NCBI RefSeq assembly: GCF_047495875.1
Contig: NC_092473.1
Span: 17,108,888 to 17,172,887 of the forward strand
Direction of reading: 5' to 3'
DNA from: Pithys albifrons albifrons
Lineage: Eukaryota > Chordata > Aves > Passeriformes > Thamnophilidae
Length of the DNA stretch: 64,000 bases
In this document: positions 1-12,829 of the stretch, piece after piece
How positions within the stretch are numbered: the first letter of the stretch is position 1
Layout of the letters: each line of letters starts with the position of its first letter
Notes under the pieces: generated by a model
What the model saw: only the letters and a program-made list of their open reading frames with translations
Told to the model about the DNA's origin: nothing
The model's database searches: none
Made by a program: the position numbers and the translations under genes

Positions 1-3000
1 TCCCAGGATCCGAACCTAAAGAATCTCTTCCTTAGGTTTCCCAGTGTCTTCCTCTTTGTGAAAAACGTATTTCATGCCCCACCACCATGGAAGCTCCCTG
101 GTGTCAGGGATCTGTGTTTTCATTTTGTCTTTTTGTGCACACTCAACATAGTTGAGTTCAGCATCAGCACTCAACAGGTGACAACAACCTGTTCACAACG
201 CTGGAGCCACAAAGTCCATCTGCTATGTAGGCTCAGCCTTTTAAAGGGAGGGAGGCACTGAGGTTTCCTGCACCTGCTCTTGTGTGTCTGCACTCTCCTC
301 TGGGCAGTGGCAGGTGCCCCAGCCCCAGGCACTGGGGTCAGCCTGCAGCAGGAGCACAACCGCTGCCGAGACGCAAATTCTCCTGTAGGAATACGAGTGG
401 GGATTTCTCTACTCAGCCCAGGCATCTCAGCACAGAGCCAAATTTACTAGCAATTCCTTCAGCACTCTCAGATTTCCCTAGCTGTGCCTTAGCCGTGGCT
501 GGAATGTAAAGCAGAGCTACGGGCGAGGAGCATCAGCTACCACATGCTGCCCTCCTCCGGAGCCAGCACAGCCTGCGCGGGGAGGGACGGGCTGCTGTGC
601 ACACACAGGGGCATCCACAGCCTCATTTCAGCAAAAAGCTTCTCATGAGCAAGGGCCTTTTGTATGGCACAAAACACATTCGTCTTCAGCTGAGGCTCAG
701 GGAGCAAGAATCAGACTTTCCTCAGGAAAAAGAGGCACTCGGGAGATGCGAAGGGAGACGGGAGAGCAGGGGCAGCAGCTTCACCCACTGCGTGCACCTG
801 GGGGAGCAAACAGCTGGCTGGAGATCAAGGGCAGCAAACCCAGACTCCCTGCTTCACATCCTAATGCAGTGGACAGGACATGCATGGGGACTCCCTGATG
901 GCACACCCATCACAACCACACCACAGTTTGCTTTCAGCTCAATCACAGCCACAGACTCAAAACACTGGCACTGTCCTATTGAGACACAGAACTTTGTAGT
1001 TCAGGAAGCAAAGCATCCAGAGACAAAGCAGTTGGTCCACTCAGTGACAGAAATGTTTCCCAGAACCAAAAGCAGCTTGTCGAGTCACTGACTCCTGACG
1101 CAGGTGTGGAAAAGGCACAAGTATCAAGCAACAGGGAGACAGCAATGAAAATACAAGCATCAATGGATCATTGGAAGTGGGAACAAGAAGGATTTTAGCA
1201 TTACATCAATATGGGGGAAAAAACAGAAAGCTGCTGAGAGAATTTCAACAAGTTATGTTTCATTAAAGAGCTAGAATTCAGCACAACAAGGCTGTATTTG
1301 AAAGGTCCTACTCCATTTGGAAAGGTCATGGTCTGTCAGCAATGCTGTTGAAATGAAGGGCCTTTAGCTTCTTCCCATGGCACAAGAGGAAAAAGTTAGA
1401 CCCATCATATCCAAAGCAGCCACCTGGAGTCAAGCTGTGGCACATTTCAGAGACTGTGTTTGTAGTCCAATGATATTTAATTCTTTTGCTCTCATCTGCC
1501 ACCCAGGGACATATTTGCATTTTGATTTAATTTATCACCAAAGTCTACTCTCATTCCAGACCACAGAAGCTGGTGAATGGTGTTTCTTTATTTTACATTC
1601 CAGAGGATCATTACACAGAAGTAAGATGTAGTTCCCTAGGAATTCAGAGGTTATTTAAAGTTCTTTTCCAATATGCAATTTGCCTTTTATTTATTTCAGC
1701 AGGAACCTTGATGTTGAGAGGCACCTCAACTTGTAACCACCACTGGCCTCTGAAGGTGGCCTGATGTTGGGGCAGGCAGGCAGCAACATTACAGATTAAA
1801 GTAGTAACTACTACAAAGAATACAACATTAAATAAAAGCAGAAGTAGCAAAAACAAGGAAGAAAGAGGAAAGAAACTGAAAAAATACACTGGTGCTTAGG
1901 CTAATCACAGAGCAGGAACTGGAGTGGGCTCCTGAGCCAGCACGTCCCAGCCAGACACCATTCACTGAGAATGGCTTTCCCCATGTGCTGGGGTCCTGAA
2001 TGCAGCTGCCCACCTTCCTCACCCTCCAGTGATGCACGTAGTTTGGAAAATTCCTCAAACATTTTGCAGCCTAGCTGGGGGGGAAGTCTACTTAAACTGT
2101 ATTTAGAAAATTACAAAATCACAGACAAAATATTTTTCTACAATTCTATCCAATTGTATAGAATATGAGTCAGAATGGGGTGGGTCTTTGGTGTTTAATA
2201 CTTATAGATGGATTTCACTTCTACAATTTTTGCTTCAATTTTTTTAACTTTTAGCACCTACAACATCCTGACACAAGGCGTTTCACAGCTCCAGTATGCA
2301 CAGTGTGAATAAGCATCTCCCTTTTATTTTTGCTTTAAATTTGACATATGTATTGCAATGTCCTTCCTTCCACCACTAGCTCCTTCATCAACAGTCATTC
2401 CTTTCTCATCCTTCCTATTCCACATCATTTTATACACATATGTTCCATCTACTTGTCTCTTTTCCAAGGCAAAGCTCTCCTCATAAAGAAGCCATTCCAG
2501 ATCTTTTATCATCTTTGTCTGTCTTGGATAACACTTTCTAGTTCAATTCTCTGCTTTCTGAAATGAGGGCACAGCACTGCATAGAGTATTTGAGATGCAC
2601 AACACAGGAAATTTAGGTAAGGACATAATCCTGTTACCTGTTTTATACCTTCTCTAAGAACTCCTAACACATTATTTACCTTTATGACTCAGTGTTTTGC
2701 CAGCTTTTCCATTCAAGTATTTATTTCAATTCCAGATCTCATTCATATTTGACAATCACCTCTGTATTCATGACTGTCCACACAAAACTAGGATTGTTCC
2801 TCCTGCTCATCACTTTCTAGTTCTCTATGCTGGATTACATCAGGTCAGTCAGTCACAGCACAGTTTGGAGAGGTGCCCCACTCCTCTCTGCAGAGGCAGC
2901 AGAAGGTCAGAGGTGCAACGAGGGGAGCTGAGCACTTGCATCCCACTTGTGACGGTGCTGCTCCTCTGAGTGCTGCCCCCGGGCACCAGCCTTCAGCTCT

Positions 3001-4354
3001 GCACTGGCAAGGGGCTCTTCAACTGTGTCCACTTATACCCCCTGATGTCCCTGCCACAGGGATTCCCAAAACCAGCTTCAAACGCAGGGACTCAGTTCCA
3101 CACTGAGGACAGTGGCAAGGGCACAGAGACATCAGAGTGAAACAGCGAGTGACATGAGAGCCATTTGTCATAGAGTTTGTTTAGTTTCTCGAGTGAAGGT
3201 AACAGCAGAATATAGGATTCATCACTTTAAATTCTATATAGTAACAAACTAGCAAGTGCATTTAAAAACCCAAATACACTTCACACCCAGTAATGGATCC
3301 TGTTAAAGTGTAACCTCCTACTTGGATTCATCAAAGGCAGACTCTATCAGTTTTTAGGTTTGTATTAAATTTGTTTTTTCCATCTGTTGAAAGTGGCTCT
3401 TTGTGATTTCACAGGGCATTACACTTTATGTGTCTCATTTGCTGCACCCAAAGGAATTTCATTCTGCTACATTAAAAAATACCTTGCTACAATGGCTAAG
3501 CTTTTAACTTTCCTGAACACACTGTTCCATGTCTCTTTCCAACCCAGCAGTTACCTTCTTTGAATGTATAATTTATACATACATACATAAAAAATAGAGT
3601 AATTCATGTCATATTGCCTTCATCACAACGAGGATTCTGTCTCTGTCCCTTTGTGCCAAATCCACAGTCACCAACCCAGCTTCTGCCACCTGTGTCTGAA
3701 AGGGACACGACTGATCCCTGAAGCACACTCGGATCTGTAGCTTTTGCTTTCCTCTGCAGTACACACAGGCAGAGAAATGGGAAACTACACAGCAACCCTT
3801 TTGCTGGGAATGTCCCACGATGCACTCTGCACACAGACAGTGCCTTCACTTGTGAGAGGCTCACTGTTTCATTTTATGGTACTGTACAGGCCATTCCAGC
3901 TGGGTGTTCCCATGCCAAGGCATAACTACTTCTTAGCAGAGGATCACCCAAATCGTATCTCCACAACTACTTTCTACTACAACTGCCATCACAAAACTCA
4001 CTTCCAAAGGTATCTTCTATCCTTAAAAGCCATGGCAACCAAACATCTGCAACTTTGCCTCAGTAGTAAGCCTGGTCTCCAATTTGTCCCAAGGTCTCAT
4101 TGTCCCCAGGTCCCTGCACGCTTGCCCTTCCTGTTATTTAAACTATTCTGCATCAGCTCGGTTCTTGCTGCAATTAGGTATGTATTCTGAAGGATCTTGC
4201 AACAAACTGAGTCTGGGAAAGGTTCAGTATACTGCTGAATCTAAGCTTCCTCCTGGGTCTTTCCCAGCAGCACTGCTGCTTCACAAAGCTGTTAACAGGA
4301 ACTGTTGCTCGCTTGGCAGGTAACTCGAACCTGCTGTGCAACACACACTGGCAA
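1..4354. other. Intergenic DNA, no gene recognised
   Basis: I see no exon with family resemblance, no RNA gene and no clear transposon here. Open frames are short (up to 181 codons at 4,800) and have no recognisable domain or codon pattern. In mammals the segment upstream of KDM8 is a long intergenic stretch after HS3ST4, which fits an empty interval, but that gene is not visible here. Confidence 0.6.
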
Positions 4355-4452
4355 AAATACCTGCTCTAGGTGAACCTGCTTTAGCAGGGGATTGAACGAG
4401 ATGATCTGCAGAGGCCCCTTCCAGCCTCAGCCATCCTGGGATTCCATGAAAC
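4355..4452 (+). mobile_element. CR1 LINE 3' end fragment
   Basis: The stretch reads like the CR1 3' untranslated end: a 'ctgctctaggtgaacctgct' block, then 'gatgatctgcagaggcccc', then 'ccttccagcc' and a degenerate terminal 'gattccatga'. It is heavily diverged and 5'-truncated, so it is an old, dead copy. About 100 bp remain. Confidence 0.75.
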
Positions 4453-6678
4453 ACAGAGAGTCTACATCCTGCACCACCTTTCCAGAGCAGCAGCGTTGTC
4501 CACAGTTCCCAAACACAATCTGTGTGTAAAGCATGTCTAGGTGGCTTGTTGGGAAATGCAGCCCACTCCCACAGTGATGGGTATTGCATTCACTTTAAAA
4601 TCATTACACAGAGAGGTTCCAGGGCAGCGGAAGCCGCACAGCATGTTCATGGACTGTTGCAACATGAAGGGATGCAGAGTGCACGCTGCTTCCCCTATCC
4701 TTACTGCAATGGCCCAGAAAATTCTCTTACCCAGGAGCTCCAGCCTGCGAGAACTGGAGACCTGCTCACAAACAACAGAAGGATGTTTGTTCTCAGAATG
4801 TGGATGAAAATACGCCCATTTCTATTAATTCTCCTCACCATGGCAAGTCACTATTCCTTTCCAGAGCACAGTGGGAGTGTGGCCTGATGCTGCAGGATGC
4901 CAAGACCTCCCACCCTGGCCAAACTCTCTGCATGCTCTGTGAGAGGAGCTTTGCAACCACTGGCAGCAGGCAAGGTGGGTATGCAGATGCTGAAGAAAAG
5001 TCAAACCCAAAATTCTGCTCTATGTTAAGTGCAAAATCCTGGAACAGCAGCACAATAGAGGTTTCTGCTGCAGCAGTAAGTGCACACCTGCCACCCACCT
5101 GCATGGGAAAGCAAAACCCCTCTCCAGTTCAAGGAGGGCAGAGACCAAAGCTCCTAAGAGCCCCTGATTCGTGCTGGGCACACACGGAGCAAAAGAGTGC
5201 AGCTTCTGATTTTCTGCCACAATCCAAGCAGGGACACCAAGCTACACAGCACAGAGAGGCACTGGGCATCACAGGCAACACTGAGACATCTGAGAGTGAT
5301 GTGTTCCTTGCCCGCATTTTCTTACAAACTCCCATATTACAGTGATGCACAGAACCAGAGAATATAATTGCTGCAGTGATTACTTGCAGCCATTACATTA
5401 AGCTTTAAAATGCTCCTTTCAAATTGAACAATGCTTTTTCAAAGTCAACAGCTGGCTCACAGCTTGAAAGCAACAGTTAAGATAAATTAAATAAAAAGGG
5501 TAATAAAATCATAGACTAAAATTAATTTTTGAAGCACATGCAAACTCCAACAGAGACTTTAAAATATCTTTGAAAAACATCCACAGGAAAAAAAAAGGCA
5601 AGACAACCAACAATTATGCTGTGCTCATTAATAAGAATGTGATGTATGAACACAAATAACTGTGTACACTTCTAAATATACTTCAAACAGAGCACAAAAC
5701 AAATCTATTCAGTATTTATAGCCCTAGTTCAGGGGATAAATCAAAGAGAAGTTTCAAATGAGATTTTTAAATCTTGGAAGGAAGAACAAAATGTTTATAC
5801 ACACACACACATATATATAATCTTCCTCTTAAGGTATGTACATGTGCATGAAGTGTGGTTAATGAAAATGACACATCCCTACCCTTAGGCTAAAAGCAGA
5901 TTTGATGTGTGCTCGAGATCAGTACAATGCCAGGAGCCTGCATCAGTTCTTGAAATGCACTACTGGAACAACAGGCAAGGCTCACATTTCCAGAGAGGAC
6001 AGCATCAGCTAAATGCCAAGAGATTCTTCTCTGGCCTGGCTCTGTGTTTGCCATTGGGACAACACTGCTCACAATTTCAATGGCCCCTGCCTGGCTGACA
6101 ATGAAGTGACAAAGCTACACATCCATCCAGAAGAGGCAGAGAAACAGAAAGGACACGTGCCCTGGCTTCCTTCCACAGTCCTGTCAGGAAGCTTTCTACC
6201 TGCAGCAGTGTTCCAAACAGGCCAAGTATAACCCAGCTGTCTCTGAGCCTCAGACCTTCAGGCTGCCAAAGAGCTGTTCAGCATTTTACATCCTATGGCA
6301 CTCAAATAAGAAAATGATGCAAGAATCAGGTACACATATTCCTCCTTCTTGATCACAGCTAGGCTTTTTGCCACGTGAGAAAGGCAGTTTTTTATCAATG
6401 CTCATCAGCAAGAAGAAATATCCCTAATCATTTTTCCTTGCAAATCTTTCCAATAGGCAGATAGATCTGATGTCACAGTTTCACAGCACATGTGTATGAG
6501 ACAGGTATATTGAAGCAGACAGATATATTCTCCAGTGACACGGCATTTCCCTTCCTTCCTTCCTGCCTCCCTCCCTCTCTGTTTGTCCCTTGCAAGCACA
6601 ACAGGACCATGACACAAAGCAGAGATCAGTCAGCCACTTGCTCTAGGAATCCCCAAGACTATGCACTATGAATGTTGC
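4453..6678. other. Intergenic DNA, no gene recognised
   Basis: Unique-looking AT-rich sequence. A (CA)n/(TA)n microsatellite lies at about 5,798-5,820 and a CT-rich (cttc/ctcc) stretch at about 6,545-6,580. No exon or RNA gene is supported. Confidence 0.55.
5798..5820. repeat. (CA)n-(TA)n microsatellite
   Basis: A perfect CA tract of about six units runs directly into a TA tract of about four units. It is a short compound dinucleotide repeat. Confidence 0.9.
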
Positions 6679-7185
6679 TCTCCTAGATTCTTAAGTACTT
6701 TAGACTGTAAGTAACTTAGGCTTGTGAGTTACGGTTATGCTACAGTAAATTCTATAAGAATCTTTTGTTAAATTGCTTAACTTGAGCTATCAGTCGTCTT
6801 GTTATTAAGTTAAAGTGCTGTTAAAACTTTAGGCCTAAATTGCGAGTCAAGTCCAGGCTCAGTTTAGCAAGGGGGTCCACTCTGAACCTTGTGACTCAGC
6901 AGGAGGGTCTTCCTTATTCCTTTTTATCCTTATCCTTTCCTACCCTTACCCTTTTTTCCCCACCCACCCCACTCCAGCTTCCACATAGATCATTTGTGGG
7001 TTCACCCTGGTTTTAGACTGATTGATTTTAGATTTTAGTTTGCTTTTTCTGTGTGCTTTAACCAGGTAGGAGAGGTAACCTTGCCTACAAATTTTGTTGT
7101 GCTTTCACTATTATATTAAACATGCTTTTGCTGATACCTTTGCCAGTGGATTCTTTAAGCAACCTTAAAACACTCAGTTGTGACA
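6679..7185 (+). mobile_element. Probable solo LTR of an avian endogenous retrovirus (ERVL-like)
   Basis: About 507 bp ending in 'tgaca', with an ATTAAA poly(A) signal at 7,115-7,120 some 65 bp before the end. The 3' part, a 'gatacctttgccagtgga' block followed by 'ttctttaagcaacctt', resembles avian ERVL-type LTR ends as I remember them. A 5-bp direct repeat GTTGC lies just outside both ends (6,674-6,678 and 7,186-7,190), and 5-bp target duplications suit ERVL. The left end begins TC instead of TG, so the boundary is uncertain. There is no internal coding region, which makes it a solo LTR if correct. Confidence 0.5.
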
Positions 7186-8360
7186 GTTGCAAAGATTTTG
7201 TGTTTCCTTTAATGCTGAAGGAGCTGTCTGAAAATGTTTGCAAATACGAAGGAGATTCAAGCTGATAAAAGCAAAAACAAAAAGGAAAAAACTGTATTTT
7301 TAAAATAGGCTTACATAATTTCCATCCTGTAAAGGTAACTAAAGGCTACATGTAAGCAACACTGACTGTCTCAGTTGCACCTCAGCGCTGACATGTATGT
7401 CCCAGATGGATGTTACCTGTTTTTGGAAAATAGGCACTTCCCAGTGATATCTGAAAGAACAGGGTGTGCTGATGTAACTTGCTCCAGAAACAACACTGTG
7501 TGTCCCATAACCACTGCAATGAGATGAATCCCAAAGTGCCATGCAAAATGTCACCTTATCTCACTTAAAGTTATTTCACTTAGTAATATCAGAGAAATTA
7601 CAACAATATGCTGTTGTACATGACAGAACTATCTGTGAGACCTGGCAGCTGCCACTTTTGGCCCGAGCAGATGGCAGTGATAAAAACACAATGCAGGGAA
7701 CAGGTTGTTAAAGTCATACCCGTCATTACACAATTACACTCAGCTCCAAGATACCATCAAAAGGCACGGCTGTGTCACTCTCAAGCAGGAAGATCTTGCT
7801 TATCTGAGGAAAATTATGTATAACAATTAATTCTGTATGTATTATTAATCAGATTCATTCATCTGCTGTTCAGAGGAGCAGAAAAAGCAGCCAGGAAAGA
7901 TATCCAAAGTCTTTAAAGTGTTATGTGTTTGTACTTCTGTTCCTGCAGAAGGGGAGACAACCATTCATTCCCTGTAAAGGAAAATCAGAGCCCTCCATGG
8001 CTTTCTTAGCAGTCATCAATTTACATTCCCATTTAAGGGCCAGAAGGCATGTTAGCTCCCATTTTCACTTATTTTCCTTTTTTTTTTGTGGGGGAGGAGG
8101 CGGGGAGCGAAGGGGTAGGGGAGATATTATGTGAGTATATTGCTCATGGAAGGTACCTGCCAACCACTCCTGGAAGCAGAAACAGCCCAAGGCACAGGTG
8201 GCAGGGCAGCAGCAGTACCAGCCTGTCCCCACTTCATCCCGGCCCCTGGCCATTGCCAACACTGACAGGCACTTCCCTGCTGCTGCCATGGCCAGTGAAG
8301 GCATATGCCAGGCATTCAGAAGGCCCAGGAAACAAGCAAACACACCACCTCTCCTGTTCT
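7186..8360. other. Intergenic DNA, no gene recognised
   Basis: No exon, RNA gene or clear repeat seen. A poly-T/G-rich stretch occurs at about 8,075-8,120. Confidence 0.5.
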
Positions 8361-8660
8361 AGAATCACAGAATGGTTCAGCTTGCAAGGGACCACAAGTG
8401 AGTCCTCTGGTCCAACCTCCCTACTCAAGCAAAGTCATCCTAAAGCACATGGCACAAGATTGTGTCCAGACAGTTCCGGAATATCTCACAGCCTCTCTGT
8501 GCAGCCTGTTCAGTGTGTGGTCACTGTGCAGCAAAGAAGTTCTTCCTCATGTTCAGGTGAGACTTCCTGTGCATCAGTTTGTGCCCATTGCCTCTTGTCC
8601 TATTGCTGGGCACCACTGAGAAGAGCCTGGCATTATATTCTTGGCATCCTCTCGTTAGGG
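8361..8660 (-). mobile_element. CR1 LINE fragment, reverse orientation
   Basis: On the plus strand it begins with the reversed CR1 3' terminus ('agaatcacagaatggttcag') and continues through 'tggtccaacctccctactca' and 'agaagttcttcctcatgttc', blocks typical of a minus-strand CR1. About 300 bp of 3' end and the last part of ORF2 remain, with indels. It is dead. Confidence 0.85.
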
Positions 8661-11076
8661 AGGGTGTTAATTCCAAAGTGCCAGCCTGACAAAAGGGACA
8701 TGGCTTTCTGAGGAGCTGAGTAGCAGCCTGGAGCCCTGAGGAGAGAGAATACCTTCGGTTTTACTGTTGTGCTCCTCCAGTGACTGTTCAAGAGTCAGTG
8801 TAAGAACAGACCTCAAGTGCAGCAGAGAGGACGTGGTCCCAGCACACCTGGGATGTGAGACAAAGTGGTCCAACAGCAGCTTCCTCACACTCAGATCCCT
8901 TTTTGCCAGCTCTGATGGTCTGTCAGAGAGGGCACTGAGAAGTCCCCAGAGAGTTGCCGTGTCTGTGCATTGCTGACACCAGCTGAGCAAGCAGAGACAC
9001 TGGAGCCAGACCCAGGGTACTCTGGATTGCTGGACATGATGTGGCACTGGAGATGGTTTCATCTTCCATAAAAACTCCAGACAAGGCCACCCATCTGACA
9101 CAATTTTGCCCATCAGCAGTGTAAGCAATTTACACATCCTGACTTGGGTTTATATATTGGGGCATCTGTTTAGTTTTTATTACTTCTGGTCTCAGCTCTC
9201 ACACTCCTTCACAGATCAAATAACTGCTTTCCCTATTTGCTAATTCCAACAGCTGGTTATCACTCACCAGACTCCTGCTATACTCGCCTGGGGAAGAATC
9301 ATAAATAAATGTGTACAAGCAAGCAGATGCTGTCATTTTAAAAACTGATTCACCTAGTAAAAATGTCCTACTGTGGGCTCAAGTGGTGAATCACTGAGCA
9401 TGGATCCTGATGTCATTTTAATAAAATCCAAAAACCAATCACAGGACTTTGTTCATTAACTCGAAATAGTAAAGGAGAAAAGAGTGCTATAGAGGAGAAT
9501 ATTGCTACAAAATAAAAATTCAATTCTGAATAGGCCAAACAGCTATTCTTTCAAATTAAGATAAAGGAGAGATAAGACATAGAGCTTTTTTCATATATAT
9601 ATTTGCCATAACTAATCACTTTTCCACCAGTGGCAGACATGGTAACATCAACTGTGGGTCCTGGAATCTATGACTGTAAACAGAAGAGAGAAATACAGAT
9701 GGTTTATCAGACTTTATTATCTCCCTTAATTGTGTGCCTGTTTGTTTGGGGGTTTTTTAAATAGATAATTTCTTTTTGAAGGTCAGCACTAGGAAAAAGT
9801 GAGCTGCCTGGAGCTTATTTAAAAAATACACAGAATATAAAAGAGGAAAAAAGTGCTCTGCTGACTATAACCTGGGAAACTGTAGAGAAAATCTTGATAG
9901 CAACTTTTCTTCTGTGTTTTAGAAGGGATTTCTTTCTGCAAGGTAAGGCAGTTTGGCTTCCACAATCTTTAAAAAGTTACTTGTGATGAAAACATCACAA
10001 GCTTCAGTGATGGTGCCATAACCCACGAACTCTTTTATGTCACAGGTGACAATAATCTTTGTTCCTTGGCAGAAGGAATTAAATTCTCTCTTGTTGACTT
10101 AAAATGGAAATGTCTAGCACTGAAATCATCCACTTTGTTGGCCAGACACCTGACACAAAATATCTGCAGCAGTTTACAGGCATTTCAAAACCAGCATGTA
10201 TTACTGCAAGGTGAACTGCTCTGAAAGCAAAACTTCACGATTCAGCATTTGCAAATCTGTTGGGTTTTTCCCCAATAAAGATAATTTCAACCAAGTTGTT
10301 AAGATGCAGCATGATATTATGAGCTTTTAGAGGATTTTCCTCCAAGACTAAAGGCCAAACACACCACAAGACTCAATACACACCTTAAGACCAGTCTTCA
10401 TTAGCCCAGCAGATAAACAGCCCTTTCAAGACTATTGATGCTGTATCAGCATTCAAACCATTGTACCAAAATCTGACTGACTAGAAATAATTGTCTTTTA
10501 ATGTATACTCAAAGAGGAACACTGAGCCTTCCTGGACATCCAAAAACTAAAATCTATTCCCAAGTGGTTCTTCACCTACAGTAAAACTGATAAAGCTCAA
10601 CATGGCCTCAATGCCTCACTGCTGTGCCAGAGATTACGGGTTCAGAACTTGGTGTTATTTTAAATACCAGAAAGAAAACGCTAATCTTCAAAGTGCAGTT
10701 TGTGAAAATATTACTAATATTTAAACTAGGAAAACTATTATTTAATGAGAATTGTATTAACCAACTTAAATATAAACAAAAGTTAACATAAATGGCAATA
10801 AAAACTGGACAGTCCATAAGCACGAGATTAGCAACACTTGGTAGCATTGTAAGTTATAAATACTGAACACAAGGTCTAGCCAGTTATACACCTTCTCCTC
10901 CAGCAGCATATATTAACATTAGGCAGTCAAGGAGGAGAAAATTCTCAATGAAGGTGCTGAAATCACACTGTCACAGGAGGAATTTAAGGTGCCAAGAGAA
11001 AGGCAGTCAGAAGACAGGGAATAGATGGGCCAGCCTGACAAGCAATGCCAAGTCTGCAGTGTGGGAGCAGAAGTAA
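8661..11076. other. Intergenic DNA, no gene recognised
   Basis: AT-rich sequence between the CR1 copy and the G-rich minisatellite. Open frames here, including the one at 8,667-9,137 on the minus strand, show no domain, no splice context and no similarity I recognise. Confidence 0.5.
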
Positions 11077-12372
11077 CCCGTGGGGGGGGCAGCTGGGGCG
11101 TGGGGGGGGGCAGCTGGGGCAAGGGGGGGGCAGCTGGGGCATGGGGGGGCAGCTGGGGCATGGGGGGGGCAGCTGGGGCATGGGGGGGCAGCTGGGGCGA
11201 GGGGGGGCAGCTGGGGCAAGGGGGGGGCAGCTGGGGCGAGGGGGGATCAGCAGAGGCGTGGGGGGGCAGCTGGGGCAAGGGGGGGGCAGCTGGGGTGAGG
11301 GGGGATCAGCAGAGGCGTGGGGGGGCAGCTGGGGCAAGGGGGGGGCAGCTGGGGTGAGGGGGGATCAGCAGAGGCGTGGGGGGGACAGGTGGGGCGGGGG
11401 GGGGCAGCAGAGGCATGGGGGGGGCAGCTGGGGCGAGGGGGGGGGCAGCAGAGGTTTGGGGGGGGCAGCTGGGGCGAGGGGGGGGCAGCAGAGGTTTGGG
11501 GGGGCAGCTGGGGCGAGGGGGGGGCAGCAGAGGCGAGGGGGGGCAGCTGGGGCGAGGGGGGATCAGCAGAGGTTTGGGGGGGCAGCTGGGGCGAGGGGGG
11601 GATCAGCAGAGGTTTGGGGGGGGCAGCTGGGGCGAGGGGGGGGCAGCAGAGGTTTGGGGGGGCAGCTGGGGCGAGGGGGGGGCAGCAGAGGCGAGGGGGG
11701 GCAGCTGGGGCGAGGGGGGATCAGCAGAGGTTTGGGGGGGCAGCTGGGGCGAGGGGGGGGCAGCAGAGGTTTGGGGGGGGCAGCTGGGGCGAGGGGGGGG
11801 CAGCAGAGGTTTGGGGGGGCAGCTGGGGCGAGGGGGGGGCAGCAGAGGCGAGGGGGGGCAGCAGAGGTTTGGGGGGGCAGCTGGGGCGAGGGGGGGGCAG
11901 CAGAGGTTTGGGGGGGCAGCTGGGGCGAGGGGGGGGCAGCAGAGGTTTGGGGGGGGCAGCTGGGGCGAGGGGGGGGCAGCAGAGGTTTGGGGGGGGCAGC
12001 TGGGGCGAGGGGGGGGCAGCAGAGGTTTGGGGGGGGCAGCTGGGGCGAGGGGGGATCAGCAGAGGTTTGGGGGGGCAGCTGGGGCGAGGGGGGGGCAGCA
12101 GAGGTTTGGGGGGGGCAGCTGGGGCGAGGGGGGGCAGCAGAGGTTTGGGGGGGCAGCTGGGGCGAGGGGGGGCAGCTGGGGCGAGGGGGGATCAGCAGAG
12201 GCTTGGGGGGGGCAGCTGGGGCGAGGGGGGGGCAGCAGAGGTTTGGGGGGGCAGCAGAGGCGAGGGGGGGAGCAGCAGAGGTTTGGGGGGGGCAGCTGGG
12301 GCGATGGGGGGGTCAGCAGAGGTTTGGGGGGGCAGCTGGGGCGAGGGGGGGCAGCTGGGGCGAGGGGGGGCA
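11077..12372 (+). repeat. G-rich minisatellite (about 20-21 bp unit), G-quadruplex-prone
   Basis: About 1.3 kb of tandem units. Unit A is a run of six to nine G followed by 'cagctggggcgag' or 'cagctggggcatg'. Unit B is a similar G run followed by 'cagcagaggtttg' or 'cagcagaggcgag'. The left 250 bp is mainly A units. From about 11,300 A and B alternate as roughly 41-bp dimers, and the array closes with consecutive A units. About sixty units fit the length. Long open frames run through it in several frames because the unit lacks stops; these are not genes. The array ends about 1.1 kb upstream of the KDM8 start codon. Confidence 0.97.
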
Positions 12373-12829
12373 GCCACCAGCAGCAGCCACAGAGGCACTC
12401 ACACCTTTTTTTTTTTGGAAACCACTAGTGACTGAGCATGGGACAAAGACGAGTTGGTGTCTCAGTACAAAAAGTGTCGGTTTTAACTTTTTCTGTAAAT
12501 GTACAATCAAGTCTGAAGGTTTCAACGCTGGCCAAGCAACAATTCCTTATGAGTTACAAAATCCTCCTTTGTTTTATGTTGGTTTAGACTTTGGTTCGCT
12601 ATGTTAAGACATTCCTCAGGTGCTGAATTTTAAGTAAAAAATTTTTGTCTTTGCAGTTAAGTATTAAGACCTGAGAACATATTCAGGGCACGTTGTCAAG
12701 GCAAGCTGTGTCTGAGTAATGCCGGGCCCAGCGCGTTAGAAGCCTGAGGTGCATATTCCTTGCCGAAAGCACGTCTGAAGTGCAGATTAACACGGAGCAG
12801 CTGAGCCAGCGAGAGGACACGGGAGCAGG

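Noticed and set aside
8667..9137. 156-codon minus-strand open frame
   Set aside because: No domain, no splice or promoter context, and overlaps the edge of a CR1 copy; chance frame.
11045..12607. Open frames of 350-520 codons, Gly-rich, over the G-rich array
   Set aside because: Present in several frames at once because the repeat unit lacks stop codons. No domain, no splice context; minisatellite artefact.
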